A stretch of DNA of 64,000 bases, from positions 1,049,146-1,113,145 of the forward strand of contig VZQC01009973.1 of NCBI GenBank assembly GCA_009823505.1, written 5' to 3'. This stretch comes from Rhizomys pruinosus. Taxonomy: Eukaryota; Chordata; Mammalia; Rodentia; Spalacidae. The notes under the pieces are model-generated. The model was not told where the DNA came from, ran no database searches, and saw only the letters and a list, made by a program, of their open reading frames with translations. This document shows positions 22,006 through 32,611 of the stretch, piece after piece (the stretch's first letter is position 1; each line of letters starts with the position of its first letter). Made by a program: the position numbers and the translations under genes.

Positions 22006-23273
22006 ACTTTTTTTTTTTTTTTTTTTTATTCCAGACTGTCATGGTGAAGGTTTTCTACCTACTTGTCTTGTTTTCCCCTCTGGAATGGGAAATCCTTCTA
22101 AGTTCTGCTCCTTACCCCAGCCCTACACATCAGCCCTAGGGTTCTGTTCTGATTATTGGAGCCATTCTTTGACCCTGCCAATCTTCAATTTATATCTTGC
22201 AAGCTCATTCCTCTACAAGATCTGTGTCTGGACCAATACACAGGGTTGCTCCAGCTTTGCCTAGCCCCCTGCTCCAGCTCCATGGACACCAACCAAGGCA
22301 AGTGGACCATGATGTTTTCCACCCCCAGAAAAATTGGATATGGTGGCACAAACACTACTGGAGTACATAATCCCACATCCTGTGATTCCATTAACCATCC
22401 AGATGGACAATGCCTTGGTCTTCTTCTACATATCTCATACCTGGCATGGTTTTCAGGAGGGGTAAACAAGGTGAGTAGCTTAATCAAACATCAGCTCACA
22501 TAACTCTCTGTTGAGCTCGGTTGTCTTGGCCATCCCTCCCACCCATTGCTCTAATTTGCCTCTTTGCCACACCTGCTCCCACTTGCCAGCTTCAGTCCTT
22601 TTGAGTTAATTAAGGAGTAGTCTTTTCTTTTCAATCATGGCCTGTCAGCTTCAGGACCTTGTAGGAAGACTCCTTGTCCTATCTCTCTCTTGTGCATACT
22701 TCTCTTTTCTCATGCAGATGGGTGCCTTCCTGCTCCTGCCTCAGTGGTTTCCATGGTCACTGGCCTGCCTTCTCTCTTACTGGGCAGCCAAATGTTCCTC
22801 AAGCAATTGTCTCCTGGGTCCCTGGGCCCCCAGTGGATGCATCCCTGTGCTGTGGTCCTTGCTGTCCCTTCACCCGCTGGGCTCCTCAGACACCAATTTT
22901 GGTGATGCCTCTCAGGTCTTGGGGGAGCCCCAGTTCAGGATGGTCTCAGTCTTCACCTGACCAGGTGAGGCTGTGCCAGACCTGGACAGATGAAACTGGT
23001 GCAGTGATATCTAGACCCTGTCCTTCAACCAAGACCATCAGCAAGAGAAGCTTCCCCAACCTTAACCTGGAGACTCCTTCAGATCATTGTACCTGGTGTC
23101 TTCCACTTCTTGCAGGAGCACATATAGGAGGTCTCAAGAGTGGTCATTACTTCCCTATATTCCCGTGCCCCTGTGGCCACACCTACTCCAAATTGCCGTT
23201 GATTTTTCAATGCTCAATTCAGCTGGAAGTAGTTAGATCTGAGTTGGTGCCCCTATACCATAAGAGTTTGGTA

Positions 23274-23739
23274 TGTTAGGACGGAGGCCTTGAAATAGGA
23301 ACGAAGATGACATGGACAGGGAGGAGCCCCACTCTTCTCTTCTGCCCAGGACTGAGAGTTCACAAAAGCATGGGAAGAAAGCCCAAGCAAGGTACCAGGG
23401 GAGGCTAACACCTGATTTCAAAGAGATCACCAGATCTGACATTCACCTTCAGAGCTTTCACCTGGCCTAATTAGCCAGATTCTAACACCTCACCATCTTC
23501 CCTCTCTTGTCCTACAAGGACCCCTACCCTACCCTGGAGGCACTTTACCATTGGCCTTTCATTCCACATATCTTTCCTTTGGTCACTTTCACTCCACCTG
23601 GATTTTCACTTCCTTCAACTCTCACTCCTTTCACTCCCCATTGGGTTCCACCCAAGCGCAAAATTCCCCTCCTTTGGAATAAAGCCTATCTTTGTTTACT
23701 TTTAATTTGGACTGACTCTCAGCTTCTGAAAACCCAATA
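23274..23739 (+). repeat. ERV-1 3' LTR
   Basis: Starts 'tgttaggacggaggcc'. It carries 'aaagcccaagcaaggtacca' and 'ggaataaagcctatctttgt', parallel to the 5' LTR. The end is 'acccaata', degraded from 'cctaaca'. Confidence 0.7.
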
Positions 23740-24570
23740 TGTTTATCCAAGTTCTTTGACTATTTGAATTGTGTTGTTTGCATTTTGGATGATCAGCTGT
23801 ATCGGTATTCTATGTTGGATTTTAGAGTCCTACTAAGTGCATGTCCTGAAGGGTTGTTTTCTAACTTGTAATTTGACCTACTAATTTATTGAGAGTTTTA
23901 TTTTAATGCATTACATTTTTTTAAATTTTGTTCAAATAAAGTTCAGAAATATTTGTTGCTCAAAGTTTTGCTGACATGCATCATGGTCCATTAATCTGAT
24001 GGATTTTTTTACAATGAGAAGTTTTTAACTCCCTAGCAAATTTCTCTTGATTTTAGACTCTAGTTTCAGTCGATTATGCAATTACTTTAAGTAGCATGGA
24101 CTTAAAATTATATGCCTGCATATTATCAATTTTTGTATATTTTGACCTTTAGAGGTTAAAAATGCATGTGTGCCTTGGAGTACACATTTATTTATGTCCA
24201 ACTGCAGCTTCAAAACCTAATAACCATAACAATAACTAGAACAAGAAGTTGTATTGATGTATTAGTAGCACTTTTACTTTGGGGGTAATCAACAGATGAT
24301 AGCTCGCTAATTTGGCTTAAAGCTCTCACAGTGAATGGGAACTCATGCATGGCACTGTAATCATAGCCAAATACACATGGCTGGATAAGTCATAGATCCT
24401 AGAGAAAACTTTATCTCCATCATATATCTACACAAGTCAAATTGTTTACTGTCTCCTAGATATGTATCCTTACATTTACAGACAAGTACACATGTCACCA
24501 CATATCAAAGAAACTTCTTTTTGTAACTGATGGAGTCTATTTAATAGTTCCATAACTGGTCACACAGAAC
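23740..24570. other. Unassigned AT-rich sequence
   Basis: No gene or repeat signature is recognised; possibly unique sequence. Confidence 0.4.
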
Positions 24571-25245
24571 TATGTGTATGAGCGATGCCCAGCACTAAAT
24601 GACACATATACAGAACAGGGAGTAGAGAAAATATTAATGCATCTCTCAGTTCTCACCAGCAAACTTTCTCCTGCAAAAGAGTGTGATGCACACAAAGGTC
24701 ACAAATGTCCAAGAAGTAAAAAGTAAAAGACTGCAGAGTGTGATTCCATGGATAGGATTCGTATACTAAACCTCATCCACTCATGGCTCAGGGACCATTG
24801 CAGAAGAAGGAGCAGAAAGATTTTAAGACCTTGAGTTGGTGCATGAACATAAAGAAATAGGTTGTCAGGCTTCTGGGAACTTGCTCCTGTGAATTTATGC
24901 AATGGTGACAGGATGCAAAAATTCATGCTGACTCAATTAGATGAAAACCCAGCACAGAACTGGAGAAAGGGGCAGCAGGCTCCCATCTAGGCTGAGGAAT
25001 GGATTACTTCCAAGTTAAAGTGAATTGATCATCATTAAGGGAGTAACTCTAAATAGACTGACTAGACTCCAGTGGATGAACTTGAACCAAGGGGTATCTG
25101 GGCAAAAAATCCTTGATCAGATAGGCCTTAACATGTATGAAAGAATGTACATAGTAGGGGCTATTGAAAGGTGCAAATGGGGGAGGCTGTTTAAATATGA
25201 TAAAAATTAATAACATGAAATGGAAAAATCCTGAATAAAAAATTC
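24571..25245 (+). mobile_element. Lx-like L1 3' UTR fragment, second copy
   Basis: Matches 5210-5905 in order: 'cgatgcccagcactaaatga', 'catggctcagggaccattg', 'tggtgcatgaacataaag' and 'gactccagtggatgaacttg', ending A-rich ('gaaatggaaaaatcctga'). Confidence 0.5.
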
Positions 25246-25441
25246 ATTTAAATATATACGTATATATTTATTTATGAAGATTTGTTTAAGTTTTAGGAAG
25301 TTAAAGAGAGATTTACAGATTCTTTCCTATTGCACCACTGAAAGTTTCTTGGTTTCTTTCAGCAATTACTCATTTTTAGGCTGTAATTTTTAATGCGATT
25401 ATTTTTCTCGTTAAACTGGCAGTTTTAAAAATATTTCTCCA

Positions 25442-25675
25442 GGGCTGGAGAGATGGCCTAGCGGTTAAGAGCAAGAACTGCTCTTGCAGGGGACCTGTGA
25501 TCCATCCCCAGCACCCATATGGTGGCAGAGAACTGTCTTTAGCTCCAGTTCCAGGGGCACCTGACACCCTCTTCTGACTTCCGCAGCATTGCATGACACG
25601 GGTGCACAGACCTACATGCAGATAGTACATTCATACACATACAAAATAAATAAAAAAAATAATAAATAAAAATAA
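25442..25675 (+). mobile_element. B2 SINE without the internal duplication
   Basis: Begins 'gggctggagagatggcctag' and ends in an A-rich tail. The middle reads 'gctccagttccaggggca' only once, so it lacks the doubled 'aactcca(a/g)ttccag' block of most B2 copies here. It probably shows the older state. Confidence 0.93.
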
Positions 25676-25704
25676 ATTTCTGTGCTTTTAAAACTGGTAA
25701 TTTA

Positions 25705-25885
25705 TCTTATTTTACATGCATGAATATTTCACCTGCATTTATGTGTGTACACAACATGTCTGCCTGGTATCAACAGAAGGCCAGAAGATGACATTGGATC
25801 TCCTAGAACTGAAGTACCACAGGATTCTGAGTTGTCATGTAAGTGGTGGTAATTGATACAGTAGCTAGTTTAGAGGCCAATCCCT
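25705..25885 (-). mobile_element. B3-type SINE, diverged
   Basis: 'gcatgaatatttcacctgca', 'aggccagaagatgacattgg' and 'ctcctagaactgaagt' match the inverted B3 body. The head is degraded. Confidence 0.6.
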
Positions 25886-25915
25886 TTAAATTTCTCCTGT
25901 CACATAAACCTATCC

Positions 25916-25916
<1 letters not shown>

Positions 25917-25959
<43 letters not shown>
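25917..25959. repeat. (CA)n microsatellite
   Basis: Uninterrupted CA dinucleotides. Confidence 0.95.
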
Positions 25960-25960
<1 letters not shown>

Positions 25961-26454
25961 CTTTCATTCCTTTGCAAAATCTCAGGAAATGAACAAGGAA
26001 TAGTTCAGTTCTTCAGTAAAATATTACATGAATGGCATTTAATCAAATTCACAATACTCTTGATTTCAATCATCATTCTGTTGTTCTATGTTCACATTAG
26101 AATTTTGACTTAAGTTCTAAAACAATTTTAAAGTTTTTATAGACTGTTTCTCCAATTTTCCTTAATTGACCCCATAAACTAATCCAAAAGTTTGATGAAC
26201 CTCATGATCACATATAGATATAATAACAGCCAACTTAATTTCTTATATCATTGTTTTTTTATGTTAGTGACCTTTATGTTTGCTATGGCAGATTTCTGAA
26301 CTAATTTAAAAGGAAGAGATATATAATTTTGTTCATGGTTCCAAGGATTGGAGCATGGTCAGTTAGCTTTAATGTTTTTAGGACCCATGAAGGAAAACAT
26401 CAGAGTGACAAAAACATAGGGTGAAGAATTATTTTCACCTCATGGAAGGAAAAC

Positions 26455-26458
<4 letters not shown>

Positions 26459-26526
<68 letters not shown>

Positions 26527-26530
26527 GAAA
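26459..26530. repeat. (GA)n microsatellite
   Basis: Near-perfect GA dinucleotides with one C interruption near the end. The Arg-Glu frame across it is an artefact. Confidence 0.95.
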
Positions 26531-26851
26531 CAGAAGGAGAGAAATAGAAGAGATGAAGAGAGAGTTGATGATTTCTTCCAAGTTTGTACATTCTCCTAAG
26601 GATTTCACATGCTCCCATTAGAGCCACAGTGTTTTAACAGATCCTTTAGCACATGGCCTTTGAATGATATTTCATAATCAAATCATACAGGAGCCTAGAC
26701 AAAAGTAAATATCAAAAGGAAACTCTTTCCTTTCTGGAAGATCCTAAAGCTCTACTCCCCCACTTAGAGTCACTATGCAAGTCACTTTCCCTGAATTAAC
26801 AAATGGTACCTGACCATAATAAAGGATTCAGTCAAAGAAATATCTATGCCA

Positions 26852-27190
26852 CTGTAGAAACATCCTCCGCGCCAGGTGGAAAGGTTCCAAGATCTTGACC
26901 AAGGAGGGAGTGAGTAGGCCACAAAGTCAACACTGAAGACTCTGGGATTTGGGTAAAAAGCAGGGAAAATGTGAGCTCCTGCTAACTCATTTAATATGGG
27001 AAGGATAAGGTTTTATATATGAAGATCTTTTGCTTCTTCTGGAAACACATCAGGTGCTGATTCAACCACCAACTCAGCTTTCGCTTCTGAGCACAGGTTG
27101 GGTCTGTTCAGTAGACGAGGAGGTAAGCATGCTGCTTCAGGTGTGTAACACTCTATATACCCACCCATTTGCTTTAAAAAAAAAAAAAAA
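26852..27190 (+). repeat. Unclassified repeat, second copy of 36628-36950
   Basis: Shared order: 'ggttccaagatcttgacca', 'tgagctcctgctaactc', 'cttctggaaacacatcaggt' and 'gttcagtagacgaggaggta', ending in a 14-base A run (about 27177). The pairing is direct; whether this is an LTR or a retroposon end is unresolved. Confidence 0.55.
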
Positions 27191-27349
27191 GATGGCAAAC
27201 ATAGTGGGAGCCCGAATGTGTAGCTCAGACATATTGACGCAACCTCTAGCATTCCAAAATCTGACTGTGCCTACCTTAGGTTGTCCTGATTAACAGGAAC
27301 TTACTGTCATTAGCTAACAAGCCACCTAGGGAAAATGCTAGGAACAGTG

Positions 27350-27870
27350 TTTGTCTGGGTGGGAGTAGAGGCATGGCGATTTACTCCCACATGTCCTGAA
27401 TGGCAGAGAGACAAATGCAAAGCTGATATTTTCAGGAATGCTCAAGCAGGTGTTCTTATCAGCACTAATAGTCATTCAGTCTTAAGGAAAAACAGAATAT
27501 TTGATGGGTTTGCAGCAGTTATTGAAATTACAAATCATGCAACTGCAACACATGAAGACAATGAGATTTAAACAACTGATATCTGGGCTTAATTTTAGCA
27601 TTTCATGTCAACATAGCAATGAAAACTTACAATGTAACAATGAAAGACAATAAAAAAATGAATAATCACTTTGCAACACAACTAAATCCCTTTTCCCAAA
27701 GAAAATCCTACCCCCTTCTTAACAACCAATTTAGATGCTCATTTTTGGCATTCGATGTCAATGTACCAATGAAAAATTACAATGTAACAATGAAAGATAA
27801 CAAAACAATGAACAATCACTTTGCAGCAAGATTAATCCCTTTCCCCAAAGAAAATCCTGCCATTCCAACA
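27350..27870 (+). pseudogene. Fbxo11: Fbxo11 retrocopy fragment, broken and partly duplicated
   Basis: FBXO11 is an F-box substrate receptor with right-handed beta-helix (PbH1) repeats. The frame at 27335-27571 contains '[20 protein letters not shown]' followed by '[10 protein letters not shown]' and 'EITNHATAT', close to the FBXO11 beta-helix as I know it. Further on, 'NVTMKDNKKMNNH' (27619-) matches the next part. No introns separate these pieces, so it derives from mRNA. Both ends of the gene are missing, and stops and duplicated blocks break it. The 3' sequence to about 28260 could be more of the transcript, but I cannot show it. Confidence 0.7.
27590..27861 (+). repeat. Tandem duplication inside the Fbxo11 fragment
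   Basis: About 27590-27711 and 27737-27861 share 'aatgtaacaatgaaaga', 'atgaa(t/c)aatcactttgca' and 'cccaaagaaaatcct'. The encoded phrase 'YNVTMKDNK' appears twice. The period is about 147 bp and divergence is moderate. Confidence 0.8.
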
Positions 27871-28260
27871 CTTTTAAAAAAACATGAGTATATAAAAAAA
27901 TATATATTTTTGGACACAAGGCCAGCTGACATTAGGAACCTCAAGGTACCAAAAAAAAGTGGCAATACATAACTCAGAGTCTCAAAGCTGGGTGTTCCAG
28001 CATTACTGTGTAAAGACTTTGAAAGGGAACAAAAGTGAAAAAAATAAGCTGCAATTTTTCACAGTCACCAACTTTCTGAAAAGCCAGTGTTTCTACAATT
28101 AACATTTAATGCAGTCGAACTTGAAGACCTAGGTAAAAATCATTCAAATAGACTGGTCATATGATGTTTTTTTATGTTTTTTATGACAAGGACTTTTGTT
28201 GGGTGCACAAAAATGTAATAAATATTTGATGTATGAAATCCAAGTTTTTGGCTTTTCAAT
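27871..28260. other. Unassigned sequence after the Fbxo11 fragment
   Basis: Contains 'tgtaataaatatttgatg' near its end, a possible polyadenylation signal, but no A tail follows. It may be 3' UTR of the retrocopy. Confidence 0.3.
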
Positions 28261-28267
28261 GCATTTC

Positions 28268-29160
28268 TGTGCTTTTATTTATGTTTTGTGTATTCCAGGC
28301 ATTGTTTTACTTTTCTTTTTTTAAAATACATTTTTTCTTTTTTTAAATTTTATTTATTTTGTATGTGTATGAATAAATGTGTTGTCTGCATGTAGTTCTG
28401 TGCACTCATGTTGTGCAATGCTGTGGAGGTAAGAAGAGGACGTCAGATTCCCCTGGAACTGGAGTAAAAAAAGGTTCTTAGCCACCATGTAGGTATTGGG
28501 ATCGATACCAGGTCCTCTGCAAGAGCAGTCACCACTCTCAACCACTAGGCCATCTCTCCAGGCCCTCAGATATTGTTTTTCAATTCATTTCAGGCACCCC
28601 ACCCCAGATCAGGCATTCTGCCATAAGTGTCCTGCATCTTTATCTCAGTCTTTTTTTTTATCCTTAAGAATTCACATTTTCCTCCATTAATTTTACATCA
28701 CTATAAAATATGGATACATACTCTCCACCCATATATAGTAATTACAGTGTCTGAAAATAAGTGGTGGGTAGATTCTAGAGTCCCTTGAGAGATTCACATT
28801 ATAACAACATAGTTGCTTTCAGATAAACAGAAATATGACAATAATGTTGTTCAGCTTGCTTTTCATCTGAGGGATTTGTGTTAACATTCACAAATGAGGG
28901 AAACCATTTGCCGTTTGTTTTGCTGGTACTGTGTAACTTCACTCAGCATAATGGTTTTGAGCTCCATCCATTTACCTACAAAGTTCATAATGCCATCTTT
29001 ATTTACCACTGAATAGTACTCAGTTGTGTAGATGTACCGTATATTTGTCATCCGCTCGTCTGTTGATGGGGCATTTGGGTTAGTTTCAGCTCTTTGCTAT
29101 TGTGAAGAGAGAGCTGCAATAAACATGGATGTGCATGTATCTCTCCAGTAGGATGAATCT
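28268..29160 (-). mobile_element. L1-D: 5'-truncated L1 with type I 3' UTR
   Basis: Reading plus: 'tttatgttttgtgtattcc' (tail), B2 insertion, 'cagatcaggcattctgcc', 'ataagtggtgggtagattct', 'cagataaacagaaatatg', then the inverted ORF2 end ('gagctgcaataaacatggat'). Ends near 29160 by truncation. Confidence 0.8.
28331..28564 (-). mobile_element. B2 SINE in the L1-D tail
   Basis: The inverted body ends 'ggccatctctccaggccc'. Imperfect 15-bp duplication 'caggcattgttttac' / 'cagatattgtttttc' at about 28297 and 28565. The middle is shortened ('ggagtaaaaaaaggttc'). Confidence 0.88.
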
Positions 29161-29344
29161 TTTTTAAGTACTCATTTTTTAAGTATTCACATTTTAAAAT
29201 TTGCACGTGCAGATCTAGTCTGGCATGCCAAATAATTCTGTGCACATAAAAGATGGAAACTTGAAGTGGCTACTTTGTTTGACAGAACCAACATAGAGGA
29301 CATTAGACATACCTTAAACAGGAAAAACAAGGGCTTCATATAGA

Positions 29345-31440
29345 GAACGATAGTCAAGAGAAAGAGCTCATGGGCTTCAACGAATCCTTAAGCATGTTTA
29401 AAGATGGATGTAGCTCATTCGGAACTTGATATCTATCTCAGTGGACATAATACTGCAGTGTCTCAGCTAAGTAAGATAAAGGAAGCTTTAATTACAGCTT
29501 CTGAGACTCTCAAAGAAAGGAAAGCTGCAATCAGAGATATAAACACAAAGCTCCCTCAAGCTCAACAAGAATTAAATGAGAAAGAAAAGGACTTTAAAAA
29601 GGCACACAAGAAGAAATAAACATCAAAAGGTTGGTTCATGATCTTTTAAAAAATCTTGAAGAAGCAAAGTGTCTTTAGCAATGAATCCAAGTAGGTGGAA
29701 AGTAGTTGATGCAATAATTCAACAAAAAAATCTTGCAGGATCCCAGGAATATATGGAAGATTGGGAGACTTTGGAGATATTGATGGGAAGTTTGTTGCCA
29801 TTTCATCCTGTTGTCATGCACTAGACTACATGTTGATGCTACTGATACAGCCAAAAAATGTGTAAAATTCCTTAAAAGACATAATGTTGGAGTTGCAACC
29901 TTTATAGACTTAGGTAAGATGTCAGTGTGGGTAAAAAGAAAATGATCAAAATTCAAACTACTGAGAATACTCCTCAGTTATTTGATTTAGTCAAAGTGAA
30001 AACTGAGGAAATCCGCCAAGGTTTTTGATTTATTTATTTATTTTGTCTTTTCTAGACAGGGTCTCCCTGTAGCCCCAGCTGTCCTGGAACTCACTCTGTA
30101 GACCAGGCTGGCCTTGAACTCACAAAGATCTGCCTGCCTCCTGAGTGCGAGGATTAAAGGCATGAGGGGATTAAAGACATGCGCCACCACACCCGGCTGC
30201 CAAGCTTTTTATTTTGCTTTATGGGATACCTTCGTGGCTGACAACTTGGATCAAACCATGAGAGTAGCCTATCAGAAAGAAAGAACATGGAGAGTAGTGA
30301 CTCTACAATGGAAGATCACAGAGCAGTCAGGGATAATGACAGGTGGTAGAAGCAAAGTAATGAGAGGAAGAATGGGTTCATCAGTTATCATTAAAATATT
30401 GGAAGAAGAGGTGCACAAAATGGAATCCCAGTTGGAAAACCATTCTAAACAAGCAGTGAAAGTCCAAGAACAGATAGCACACCTTGCAGAAGTAATAGTT
30501 AATGCATAGTGAATGAGAAATGAGGAATACACTAGAAAATTTGCTGCAAGCATCCAGCGTTTATCAGAGCAACAAGAGCATTTGAGTGTACAAATTAAAG
30601 ACTTGAAGCTAATATACTTGCTACAGCTCCTGACAAAAAAGCAAAAATTACTGGAACAAAATATCAGTTCCTTCCATACACAATATGATGCCTTGACTGA
30701 GAAAGCTGGTAAAATAGAAGCTGAAGTTAAATGGTTATGTAATATCATCATAGAAATCAACAGCCATAAACTCAAGGCCCAACAAGACAAACCTGAAAAA
30801 ATAAACAAGAAGTTAGATTGATGTGCCTCTGCTATTACTAAAGCCCAAGTAGCCATCAAGACTGCTTACAGAAATCTTAAGAAGACACAAGACTTCATCT
30901 TGCACACAGAGAAAGAAATAAAAGACACTGAAAAAGAAATACAGGATTTAACGGTAGAGCTAAACAGTATTGAGGACAAAGCAGCAGAGTTGAGAACAAA
31001 TACAAAGCTAGAGAGGAGTCATTACCAGAGATCCAGAAAGAACATCGTCACCTGCTTCAAGAACTAAAAATTATTCAAGAAAATGAACATGCTCTTCAAA
31101 AAGATGCACTTAGTATTAAGTTAAAACTTGAGCAAATATATGGTCACATTGTTGAACATAAGTCTAAAATAAAATACTGGCAAAAGGGAGAAGGTTTCAG
31201 TTCTAAGCACAGAGGACCTTGAAAAAATCAAGAATCTATAACTAATCAAATTGCACTTTTGGAAGCTCGGTGTTACAAAAGGAAACCAAACCTTGGTGCT
31301 ATTGCAGAGTATAAACAAAGGAAGAATTTTATATGCAACGAGTAGCAGAATTGGACAAAATCACTTGTGAAAGAGACAGTTTTAGACAGGCATATGAAAA
31401 TCTTCAAAAACAAAGGTTGAATGAATTTACAGCTGGTTTT
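29345..31440 (+). pseudogene. Smc4: Smc4 retrocopy fragment: coiled coils and hinge only
   Basis: SMC4 is the condensin ATPase subunit. Intronless pieces match it in order: 'MDVAHSELDIYLSGHNTAVS' and 'KERKAAIRDINTKLPQ' (29404-29619, coiled coil), hinge sequence near 29745-29960 ('GIYGRLGDFG' in frame), 'VADNLDQTMRVAYQKERTWR' and 'EQSGIMTGGRSKVMRGRMGS' (30114-30509), 'FAASIQRLSEQQEHLSVQIK' (30513-30821), and later 'KDALSIKLKLEQI' and 'NQIALLEARC' regions, ending near 'LNEFTAGF'. Both ATPase halves (Walker A at the N-terminus, signature and Walker B at the C-terminus) are absent, and there is no 3' UTR or A tail. Stops, frameshifts and a B1 break it. Confidence 0.92.
30032..30197 (-). mobile_element. 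B1 SINE inside the Smc4 fragment
   Basis: 'ctagacagggtctccctgta' to 'ccaccacacccggct', with a small internal duplication ('ggattaaaggcatgagggg' then 'attaaagacatgcgcc'). Target duplication 'gccaaggtttttgattt' / 'gccaagctttttatttt' at about 30015-30031 and 30198-30214. Confidence 0.93.
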
Positions 31441-31898
31441 TATGTTTTATGCCTTTTATGCTTTTATGTCTTTTAAGTTTTTATGATTTTGTGACTTTGT
31501 CTCAGAATTTCTCTGAGAGACCGATTACAATACTGAAAAGTACATACAAAAACTTAGACTGAGAGGACATTAGACACACCTTACATGCAAAAACATGGGC
31601 ACATGAAGAACATGACTACATGAATCTTAGGCACACGGAAGAACAGTCACCACCATAAACAGAAAGCGTATCTACTGACTTGAGATCAGGGATTTCCCAA
31701 GACAACCTGAATCACAGATTGTCCAAGCGGATTGTTTGGAGAAACTTCAGAACAGAAATGGAAGAGTGAGTTAGACTTCCAATAGAAAACCCAAAACAGA
31801 TGAGTCAACATTCCATAAGCAAGGAGAAAATAAGAAAAACAAATCAATCAAACAACAAAGGCATCTGAAGGAGGCAAGCAAAACAAGCCTTCAACACA

Positions 31899-32600
31899 GT
31901 GAAGAGGCATTTGGGATTCACATTGGAATACAGGCAAAGAGAAACCCACATGCCAGGGACACAAAGAAGAGACAACATGGGAAAGGTGCAGTATAATTCC
32001 ACACCAAGCTCTACCAACCCTGTGGGAGATTCCTACAGTAGGATCCCTCTGGGGATGACCCAGGACACAGATATTAGAACTACAAATGTGGAAGTACTCA
32101 AAGAAATGAAAACTATAAAGAACAAGTCAGAGAACTTAGAAGGGAGAATGAAAAACTCAAGAAAGATCAAGAGAGAGAGAATGACAAACTCCGGAAGGAA
32201 GTGGAAATACTGAAAAGATCCCATGTTGAAAAAGATAAGGAAACCAAGCAGTGAAGCAAAGAGCTACAAGAAGAGGTGGAGAAGCTCTAAAAGGAAGTGG
32301 AAGTACTAATGAAATCAAAAGACAAAATGAAAAAGGAAATCAATCACTCATCCAATTAGGAGGAAAGGAATGGAAAAAGCCTCAGAAGCAGAAAGGAGGG
32401 ATCAGAACAAAGAATATTAGACCTGGAAGATAACACAGAACAACTAAAAACCTCAAGTAAATATTATGAATAATTTAAAAATACACAAAAGTGGAAAAAC
32501 AGGAACTGTGGGACACTATGAAAAGACAGAGGAAAGGAACAACTATCCCCAGGCACCTAGAAAGAGAAATTAATAAAAGCATAACTGCAGAAGTAGAAAC
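31899..32600 (+). pseudogene. L1-C ORF1 remnant lacking its RNA-binding half
   Basis: The N-terminal and coiled-coil parts are recognisable (31899-32213: 'GDSYSRIPLGMTQDTDIRTT'). After 'gggacactatgaaaag' (about 32511-32526) the sequence jumps to 'cagaggaaaggaac', the end of ORF1. About 430 bp are missing, compared with L1-A, covering the RRM and the C-terminal domain. Confidence 0.78.
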
Positions 32601-32611
32601 CTAGACCAAAA

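Larger units (their letters stand above)
19537..23273 (+). mobile_element. ERV-1 internal region, downstream part
   Basis: Pyrimidine-rich sequence with repeated 'cctctgccccctccag' motifs (19915 and 20041) and an inverted counterpart 'ctggagggggcagagg' (19833). A B2, a (TTTA)n tract and 140-bp tandem units (21693-22005) lie within. The longest frames (201 codons at 22674-23279; 149 codons at 20813-21262) are rich in Ser, Pro and Leu and show no retroviral motif, so I do not call genes. Confidence 0.6.
11049..23739 (+). mobile_element. ERV-1: two-LTR endogenous retrovirus split by L1-B
   Basis: Two related LTRs in the same orientation (11049-11532 and 23274-23739) bound internal sequence at 11533-11994 and 19537-23273. 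The L1 between them (11995-19508) is a later insertion. Without L1-B and the B2 the provirus is about 4.9 kb. No gag, pol or env motif is recognisable and all frames are short, so this is a non-coding or decayed element. The LTRs differ by roughly a quarter of positions, which points to old age. The internal part holds pyrimidine-rich tracts and tandem repeats. Confidence 0.7.

Noticed and set aside
22674..23279. 201-codon frame as a retroviral env or gag
   Set aside because: No cysteine pattern, fusion peptide, zinc knuckle or membrane segment of those proteins could be seen; overlapping frames are similarly long.
11049..23739. Naming ERV-1 as VL30
   Set aside because: Length and lack of coding are similar, but the primer-binding site and LTR sequence could not be matched.
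26421..26621. Arg-Glu repeat protein
   Set aside because: It is translation of the (GA)n microsatellite.
30272..30859. 195-codon minus-strand frame
   Set aside because: It is the antisense shadow of the Smc4 retrocopy.
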